DNA of 10,192 nucleotides, taken from Candidatus Izemoplasma sp. GTDB taxonomy: Bacteria > Bacillota_I > Bacilli_A > Izemoplasmatales > Izemoplasmataceae. The translations under genes were made by a program, and so were the position numbers. Every line of letters starts with the position of its first letter. Positions within the stretch are counted from its first letter, which is position 1. Location of the stretch: positions 1 through 10,192 of the forward strand of contig JAOZSP010000040.1 of the NCBI GenBank assembly GCA_029939615.1, given 5' to 3'. Below, one piece after another: positions 5,365 to 10,192 of this stretch. The notes below the pieces were generated by a model, which saw only the letters and a list, made by a program, of their open reading frames with translations, was not told where the DNA came from and searched no databases.

Positions 5365-5393
5365 AAAAAAACAGGATAAAATTATCCTGTTTT
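5365..5393 (-). terminator. Intrinsic terminator of the fatty acid synthesis operon
   Basis: On the minus strand AAAACAGGATA (5393-5383) pairs with TATCCTGTTTT (5378-5368) around a 4-nt loop and continues into a run of T. It begins 3 bases after the fabZ stop codon. Because A and T tracts flank both sides it could also stop plus-strand transcription, though no gene points that way. Confidence 0.9.
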
Positions 5394-5396
5394 ATG

Positions 5397-5822
5397 TTAC
5401 CCAATAGCGAATTTTAATATAGCACTAACCGCAACTTTACCATTTACAGTTGCATTAGCAGTTCCAAACCCAATTGGTCCTTTTTGTTTAGTTATTTCAA
5501 CGTTTAATTCTAAAGTATCACCTGGAACGACTTTTTGCTTAAATTTACATTTATCAATCCCTGCGAAATAAGCTATCTTACCTTTGTTTTCCTCTAAAGC
5601 TAAAATAATAATAGCTCCTGTTTGTGCCAAAGCTTCGACCATTAATACACCAGGCATAACATGTTGCCCTGGAAAATGTCCCATAAACTGCATTTCATTA
5701 GCACTAACATTTTTTATTGCTTTACACGATTTTCCCGGAACTAATTCTACAACTTTATCAACCATTAGAAATGGATAACGATGTGGAATAATCTCCTGTA
5801 TTTGATTACTATTTAATTCCAT
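5397..5822 (-). CDS. fabZ: 3-hydroxyacyl-[ACP] dehydratase
   Basis: FabZ removes water from (3R)-hydroxyacyl-ACP to give trans-2-enoyl-ACP in the elongation cycle. The hot-dog fold signatures are complete: IIPHRYPFLMVDKV (11-24), then GHFPGQHVMPGVLMVEALAQ (47-66) with catalytic His48 and Glu62, and later FAGIDKCKFKQKVVPGDTL. The length of 141 residues is normal. AGGGGG, 7 bases before the ATG, marks the start, 3 bases after the fabF stop. It is the last gene of the operon. FabZ rather than FabA sequence features mean it should not isomerise to cis-3 products by itself, which is relevant to the FabX-like gene upstream. Confidence 0.96.
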   Translation of the reverse strand: MELNSNQIQEIIPHRYPFLMVDKVVELVPGKSCKAIKNVSANEMQFMGHFPGQHVMPGVLMVEALAQTGAIIILALEENKGKIAYFAGIDKCKFKQKVVPGDTLELNVEITKQKGPIGFGTANATVNGKVAVSAILKFAIG

Positions 5823-5825
5823 AAT

Positions 5826-7064
5826 TTACCCCCTATATTTCTTAAATAAGATTGTTGCGTTATGTCCACCAAATCCTAGCGAGTTACTTATCGCAACGTT
5901 TACTTCTTTATTTATACCATTACCTAAAGTGTAATTCAAATCACATTCTTCATCTAAATTTTTAGTATTAATTGTTGGCGGAATAAAATTATCTCTCGTT
6001 GCTAATAACGAGAAGATCGCTTCAACTGCACCACTAGCACCAAGTAAGTGTCCTGTCATACTTTTCGTCGATGATATAGCTACTTCATAAGCGTACTCCT
6101 TAAAAGCTTTTTTAATTGCTAATGTTTCTGTTTTATCATTTAAAGGTGTACTAGTTCCATGAGCGTTAATATAATCAACATCAGTAACATTTATACCAGC
6201 ATCTTTCAAAGCCATCTCCATACATTTTTTAGCTCCTAAAGCTTCTGGATCTGGTCCTGTTATATGATAAGCATCACAAGTAGCTCCATATCCAGCTATT
6301 TCAGCATATATAGTGGCACCACGTTTAATTGCGTGTTCATATTCTTCTAAAATTATTGTTCCTGCACCTTCACCCATAACAAATCCACTTCTATCTTTAT
6401 CAAAAGGAACACTAGCACAAGATGGATCATTCGATTTATTCAACGCTTGCATGACATTGAATCCCCCAAGTCCTAAAGGAATCATACTAGCTTCACTCCC
6501 ACCAGTAACGGCAATATCTAAATATCCATCCCGAATACTTCTAAAAGCATCTCCAATACTATTAGTAGCACTAGCACAAGCTGTAACAGCACTTATTACA
6601 ATACCTTTTATTCCATACTCAATAGCAATTTGTCCTGCGGCTATATTAATAATAGCACTAGGGATAAAGAAAGGACTAACTCGATCATAACCTCTTTTTT
6701 GTGCTTTATCTTCTTCGTTAGCAATAGTTCCTAATCCACCAATTCCACTTCCATAATAAACACCAATTCTATCACGATTTTCATTATCTAAATCAAGTCT
6801 AGAATCAAGCATTGCTTCTTTAGTAGCAACTAACGCGAACTGTACAAAACGATCCATTCTTTTTAATTGTTTTCTTCCAAAAAATTCAACAAAATCAAAA
6901 TCCTTAATTTCACCACCGATTTTAACGTTGTTCCCCTCAACATTTATTTCCTTAATAAAATCAATTCCGTTAACGCCATTCTTAGCATTTTCCCACATTG
7001 TAGTAACATCGTTACCTATTGGACTTATAGCTCCAAGTCCAGTAACAACAACACGTCTCTTCAT
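5826..7064 (-). CDS. fabF: Beta-ketoacyl-[ACP] synthase II
   Basis: This condensing enzyme adds malonyl-ACP to the growing acyl-ACP. The 412-residue length and catalytic residues match FabF: nucleophile Cys163 in VTACASATNS, His302 in NAHGTSTPLND, Lys334 in SSTKSMTGHLLGASG and His339 in the same motif. The N-terminus MKRRVVVTGLGAISPIG and the C-terminal NSLGFGGHNATILFKKY are diagnostic. The start ATG is one base beyond the stop of the FabX-like gene, with GGGAGG 8 bases upstream. No chain-initiating fabH is visible in the window; it may lie upstream of fabK, beyond the edge. Confidence 0.97.
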   Translation of the reverse strand: MKRRVVVTGLGAISPIGNDVTTMWENAKNGVNGIDFIKEINVEGNNVKIGGEIKDFDFVEFFGRKQLKRMDRFVQFALVATKEAMLDSRLDLDNENRDRIGVYYGSGIGGLGTIANEEDKAQKRGYDRVSPFFIPSAIINIAAGQIAIEYGIKGIVISAVTACASATNSIGDAFRSIRDGYLDIAVTGGSEASMIPLGLGGFNVMQALNKSNDPSCASVPFDKDRSGFVMGEGAGTIILEEYEHAIKRGATIYAEIAGYGATCDAYHITGPDPEALGAKKCMEMALKDAGINVTDVDYINAHGTSTPLNDKTETLAIKKAFKEYAYEVAISSTKSMTGHLLGASGAVEAIFSLLATRDNFIPPTINTKNLDEECDLNYTLGNGINKEVNVAISNSLGFGGHNATILFKKYRG

Positions 7065-7065
7065 T

Positions 7066-8154
7066 TTATTTTCCTCCCGCCATACTTAGATCTTTTTTAC
7101 ATTCAAATATTATTTGTTTAACAATATTATCAACATAATCCATCTTTTTAATTAAATGAGCTTTCGCACCAGTAAAAATCAATCCTTTATTATCACCATT
7201 AGAACTATTCCCTAGCTGTTCAGTAATACAATAAGGAATTCCAACTTTTTTACAAGTTTTTAAACAATTCACACAATAACTCACTTTAATATTATGATTT
7301 TCTAAAGTTTTCGTCAAATAATTTCTAACTGCTCTACCAGGTAACCCTGCAGGACTATCAACTCTAACAATATCTTCCTCTTTTGCATTAATAATCATTT
7401 CTTTGTATTCATCACTTGCGTCACACTCATGAGTTGCAATAAACCTTGTAGCTATTTGAACCCCGTCACTACCAACTTTAAGCATTTTTGCCATATCGTG
7501 TCCATCATGAATTCCACCAGCAGCAATAACAGGAATACTAATCCCGTATTTTTCTTCGAAAGGCTTAATAATCTCTTTTGTTGTTATAATTATACTTTCT
7601 AAATCTTCAATATTTCCTTTTTCAAAATCTTCTTTACTAAACCCTAAATGTCCTCCTGCTAAAGGACCTTCACAAACAATAAAAGCAGGCATATATTGAT
7701 ATCTTCGATCCCAACTTCTTAACATTATTTTTGCAGCTCGAGCACTTGAAATAATAAATGCTCCTTTAACGTTAGATCCTTTAAGATATTCTGGTAAATC
7801 TAAAGGTAATCCAGCACCACTTACAATAAAATCAATATCTTGTGTAGCTAAGAATGAAGCATATTTATCAAAATCATTAATTGCATGCATTAAGTTAACA
7901 CCAAGTATACCTTTAGGACTAACTCTTCTAATTTCACTTATTTCTTCTTTTAAAGCTACTTTATTTGTTTCTAAAGGATTTTGTCTAAATCCCTTTTTTA
8001 GAAACCCCACTTGCGCAGCACTAATAGTTGCTACAATGCCACTATTCATACAAGCCTTAGCAAGTTTACTTAAACTTATTCTAATACCCATACCACCTTG
8101 GATAATTGGAAATCTAACTGTTTTCCCGTTAATTGTTAATGGTTTTAAATTCAT
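7066..8154 (-). CDS. FabX-like NPD-family flavoprotein (candidate acyl-ACP dehydrogenase/isomerase)
   Basis: This 362-residue TIM-barrel flavoprotein belongs to the nitronate monooxygenase/FabK superfamily. Visible signatures are PIIQGGMG (16-23), SGAGLPLDLPE (112-122), CEGPLAGGHLGF (161-172, with His169 in the catalytic position of the family), PVIAAGGIHDG (208-218) and DGVQIATRF (230-238). Unlike FabK, it has a C-terminal segment with Cys294, Cys297, Cys301 and Cys309 (C-x2-C-x3-C-x7-C) followed by LGNSSNGDNKGLIFTGA. Length, cysteine cluster and flanking motifs agree closely with what I recall of Helicobacter pylori FabX, an FMN/[4Fe-4S] enzyme that oxidises and isomerises saturated acyl-ACP to start unsaturated fatty acid synthesis; Neisseria UfaA is related. 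Automatic annotation would probably say nitronate monooxygenase. Its location between fabG and fabF, overlapping fabG by one base (TAATG), supports a lipid role. A second enoyl-ACP reductase is the alternative. Confidence 0.8.
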   Translation of the reverse strand: MNLKPLTINGKTVRFPIIQGGMGIRISLSKLAKACMNSGIVATISAAQVGFLKKGFRQNPLETNKVALKEEISEIRRVSPKGILGVNLMHAINDFDKYASFLATQDIDFIVSGAGLPLDLPEYLKGSNVKGAFIISSARAAKIMLRSWDRRYQYMPAFIVCEGPLAGGHLGFSKEDFEKGNIEDLESIIITTKEIIKPFEEKYGISIPVIAAGGIHDGHDMAKMLKVGSDGVQIATRFIATHECDASDEYKEMIINAKEEDIVRVDSPAGLPGRAVRNYLTKTLENHNIKVSYCVNCLKTCKKVGIPYCITEQLGNSSNGDNKGLIFTGAKAHLIKKMDYVDNIVKQIIFECKKDLSMAGGK

Positions 8155-8894
8155 TAGATCATTCCACCGTTAACACTTATTACTTGTCCTGTAATATAAT
8201 TAGCTTTTTTACTAGCTAAGAAAAGACAAAGATTAGCAATATCTTCAGGTTTCCCAAATCTTTTAAGTGGTATTTGTGTCATATAGTTTTCCTTAACTTC
8301 TTGTGGTAAAACTTCTGTCATTTTAGTTTCAATAAAGCCAGGAGCAACAGCGTTAACAGTAACACCACGAGATCCTAGTTCTTTAGCTAAACTCTTAGTT
8401 AATCCAATAATTCCTGCTTTACTCGCAACATAGTTACTCTGTCCAGCGTTACCCATAATTCCTACAACACTACTAATATTAATAATTCTTCCGTAACGGT
8501 TTTTAGACATGTGACGAGCAACACTTTTACACATATTCCAAGTTCCCTTTAAATTAACATTAATAACACTATCAAAATCTTCTTCTTTCATACGAACTAT
8601 TAAATTATCTCTTGTAATTCCACTATTATTAATTACTATATCTATTTTTCCAAATTCATTAGTTGTATCTTTAACAAGATTATTACAATCTTCTAATTTA
8701 GTTACATCACCATAAACAGCTTTTCCTTTACCACCAAAATTGTTTATATGTGCAACAACATCTTCTGCTGCTTCAGGATTTACAATATAATTAACAACAA
8801 CATTAGCTTGGGCCATTCCAAACGCTAAAGCTATTTCTTTACCAATTCCTGTATTTCCACCAGTTATCACAACTGTACAATCTTTAAATTCCAT
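8154..8894 (-). CDS. fabG: 3-oxoacyl-[ACP] reductase
   Basis: This NADPH-dependent short-chain dehydrogenase reduces 3-oxoacyl-ACP to the (3R)-hydroxy form. From the chosen start the protein has 246 residues. The cofactor loop is TGGNTGIG (11-18), NNSG lies at 89-92, the structural Asn114 is in NVNLKG, and the catalytic triad is Ser142, Tyr155 and Lys159 (ISSVVG then YVASK). PGFIETKMT and the C-terminal YITGQVISVNGGM are standard FabG. The ATG at 8894 is preferred to a start about 7 codons upstream: it has TGGAGG upstream and lies one base after the fabD stop, whereas the longer form would run back into the end of fabD. Confidence 0.96.
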   Translation of the reverse strand: MEFKDCTVVITGGNTGIGKEIALAFGMAQANVVVNYIVNPEAAEDVVAHINNFGGKGKAVYGDVTKLEDCNNLVKDTTNEFGKIDIVINNSGITRDNLIVRMKEEDFDSVINVNLKGTWNMCKSVARHMSKNRYGRIINISSVVGIMGNAGQSNYVASKAGIIGLTKSLAKELGSRGVTVNAVAPGFIETKMTEVLPQEVKENYMTQIPLKRFGKPEDIANLCLFLASKKANYITGQVISVNGGMI

Positions 8895-8895
8895 A

Positions 8896-9813
8896 TTATA
8901 CCTCCAGTTTAGCAACGACTTTCTCTAATGATTTAACATCTTCAACGTTATAAATGTCTACTTGTCGACTTATCTTTTTGACAAAACTACAAAGTGTTTT
9001 CTTTGGTCCAATTTCAATAAACGTATCAACACCATCACCAATTAATTTTTCAATCATTTGATAAAACATAACACTTTCTGTTATTTGGTTTACCATTTCA
9101 CTTTTTAAGTCGTTTTTATAATAATCACCAGTCGTATTTAACAATAAATTCTTTCCTGGTTCTTTAAAATCAATACTACTTATATATTCACTAAATTTAT
9201 CACTTGCATAACTCATTAATTTTGTATGGAAAGGTCCACTAGTATTAAGTAAAATCGCTCTTTTTGCGCCTTGTTTCAACGCTTCACTATTCACTTCACT
9301 AACCGCTCCACTTTCACCACTAATAACTAATTGCCCATATGTATTATAGTTAGCTATTTTTACATAGCCTTCACAACTAGAAATAATATCTTCAAGTTTG
9401 TCAGGGTCCATTCCTAATATCGCACTCATTTTACCACTTGTTTTTTTACAAGCTTCGTCCATATATTTACCACGATATTTTAACAGTTTTAACCCTGTTT
9501 TAAAATCAAAACATCCAGCATCATACATCGCACCATATTCACCTAAAGAAAGTCCTATTGTATAATTTGAACAAATATTTTTTTGTTTAAGAACTTCTAA
9601 AATACTTACATACACTACAAACATTAATGGTTGTGTATAAAGCGTATCATTTAGTTTTTCTTCATTATTAAACATAATATCTTTAACATCATAGTTTAAG
9701 ATACCACTTGCGACTTCAAATATATCTTTTACAACCTCGTAGTTATCATATAATTCATGACACATTCCTACGTACTGAGAACCTTGCCCAGAAAACATAA
9801 AAGCAGTTTTCAC
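8896..9813 (-). CDS. fabD: Malonyl-CoA:ACP transacylase
   Basis: FabD moves the malonyl group from CoA to acyl carrier protein, supplying the extender unit. The 305-residue protein has the N-terminal FSGQGSQ (7-13), the TQP motif (60-62), the nucleophile Ser89 in GLSLGEYGA, the conserved Arg114 in YRGKYM, and the partner His196 in GPFHTKLM. GLSLGEY instead of GHSLGEY is a common variant in Gram-positive FabD. EIGPKKTL near the C-terminus is the usual closing motif. The start is GTG at 9813, sharing one base with the fabK TAG stop (TAGTG), with AAGGAG 7 bases upstream. Confidence 0.95.
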   Translation of the reverse strand: MKTAFMFSGQGSQYVGMCHELYDNYEVVKDIFEVASGILNYDVKDIMFNNEEKLNDTLYTQPLMFVVYVSILEVLKQKNICSNYTIGLSLGEYGAMYDAGCFDFKTGLKLLKYRGKYMDEACKKTSGKMSAILGMDPDKLEDIISSCEGYVKIANYNTYGQLVISGESGAVSEVNSEALKQGAKRAILLNTSGPFHTKLMSYASDKFSEYISSIDFKEPGKNLLLNTTGDYYKNDLKSEMVNQITESVMFYQMIEKLIGDGVDTFIEIGPKKTLCSFVKKISRQVDIYNVEDVKSLEKVVAKLEV

Positions 9814-10192
9814 TAGATTTCTCCTTTATATGTTTTACTATTTAAATAAATATCTTCAATAATCGCTTTACAACTTCTAATTTTTTTAACTAACCCCGCG
9901 CTTTGTCCTGCCATAATACTACCGTTAACCATATCACCGTCATAAACAGCACGACTTAATGAACCTAATGTTAGTTTTTCCATTTCTTCTAAATCGATAT
10001 TACGTTCTTTAGATAGTTCAATATATCTTCTTGACATTTTATTCTTAAGAACACGAACAGGAGCTCCTGTTCCTCTACCAGTTACAACAGTATCAGTATC
10101 TCTTGCTTTAACTATTTTTTTCTTATAATTTTCATGTACAGGACACTCATCACTAGCTAATAAAACAGTTCCAATTTGAACACCACTTGCTT
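9813..10192 (-). CDS. fabK: Enoyl-[ACP] reductase II (FMN, NPD family), C-terminal part only
   Basis: The last 125 residues of a FabK-type enoyl-ACP reductase are present; the N-terminal part, roughly 190 residues in a normal 310-325-residue FabK, lies past the window end. Reading from 10190 it gives SGVQIGTVLLAS (flavin phosphate-binding strand of the TIM barrel), then ENYKKKIVKARDTDTVVTG and GAPVRVLKNKM, then a C-terminal helical region with GSIMAGQSAGLVKKI. The ARDTDTVV and PVR.LKNK combination is typical of FabK rather than generic nitronate monooxygenase. It performs the last reduction of each elongation cycle and starts the visible operon. An internal ATG at 10037 is not the real start, because the frame stays open and family-like to the window edge. 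Confidence 0.88.
   Translation of the reverse strand, partial: ASGVQIGTVLLASDECPVHENYKKKIVKARDTDTVVTGRGTGAPVRVLKNKMSRRYIELSKERNIDLEEMEKLTLGSLSRAVYDGDMVNGSIMAGQSAGLVKKIRSCKAIIEDIYLNSKTYKGEI

Noticed and set aside
6313..6690. A plus-strand 125-codon open frame
   Set aside because: It is a mirror of fabF in the opposite strand, with no ribosome site or recognisable domain.
7066..8154. A second fabK or a simple nitronate monooxygenase
   Set aside because: The C-terminal four-cysteine cluster and tail motifs are absent from FabK and classical nitronate monooxygenases but match FabX; kept only as an alternative.
9530..9553. GLSLGEY in FabD in place of GHSLGEY as a possible active-site defect
   Set aside because: The nucleophile Ser89 and His196 are intact and this variant is common in Gram-positive FabD proteins.
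1..10192. tRNA genes, CRISPR arrays, insertion sequences or long direct repeats
   Set aside because: None were seen on reading both strands; intergenic space is small and accounted for by promoters, leaders, the riboswitch and terminators.

Overview
The window is about 10 kb of AT-rich bacterial DNA in which every convincing gene lies on the minus strand, so transcription runs from high to low coordinates. TGA is used as a real stop: it ends the methyltransferase, the Nudix gene and the small DUF4430 gene exactly where the next gene starts. This argues against the Mycoplasma/Spiroplasma code. Strong AGGAGG-type ribosome sites, a FabK-type fatty acid operon, a phage/Bacillus-like dUTPase, a class I cobalamin riboswitch and a probable ECF transporter S component point to a low-GC Bacillota or mollicute-related lineage that keeps code 11 (for example Acholeplasma-, Izemoplasma- or Haloplasma-like). 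The exact taxon is inference.

Four transcription blocks follow in order of transcription. (1) 10192-5397 is a tightly packed type II fatty acid synthesis operon: fabK (N-terminus cut by the window edge), fabD, fabG, a second flavoprotein of the NPD/FabK superfamily with a four-cysteine cluster that strongly resembles Helicobacter FabX, fabF and fabZ. It ends at an intrinsic terminator. The FabX-like gene suggests an oxygen-independent route to unsaturated fatty acids built into the operon. (2) 5332-3630 has an extended -10 promoter, then a SAM-dependent methyltransferase, a Nudix hydrolase and a dUTPase, joined by 4-base ATGA and GTGA overlaps. No terminator is evident after dut. (3) 3616-974 has a consensus promoter, a cobalamin riboswitch with a clear terminator/antiterminator switch, and three genes: a coiled-coil lipoprotein with a transcobalamin-type beta domain (DUF4430) followed by a probable alpha/alpha-toroid domain, a small membrane-anchored stand-alone DUF4430 protein, and a small integral membrane protein resembling an ECF S component. 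An intrinsic terminator overlaps the last stop codon. (4) 984-1 has one or two promoters, a structured ~100-nt leader and rpsB (ribosomal protein S2), whose basic, repeat-containing C-terminal tail runs off the window edge.

The most interesting unit is block 3. It looks like a complete B12-repressed surface capture and import system, in which bacterial relatives of the vertebrate intrinsic factor/transcobalamin beta domain would pass cobalamin to an ECF transporter. The cobalamin ligand is inferred from the riboswitch and domain family and has not been shown. The second point of interest is the FabX-like enzyme inside the fab operon.
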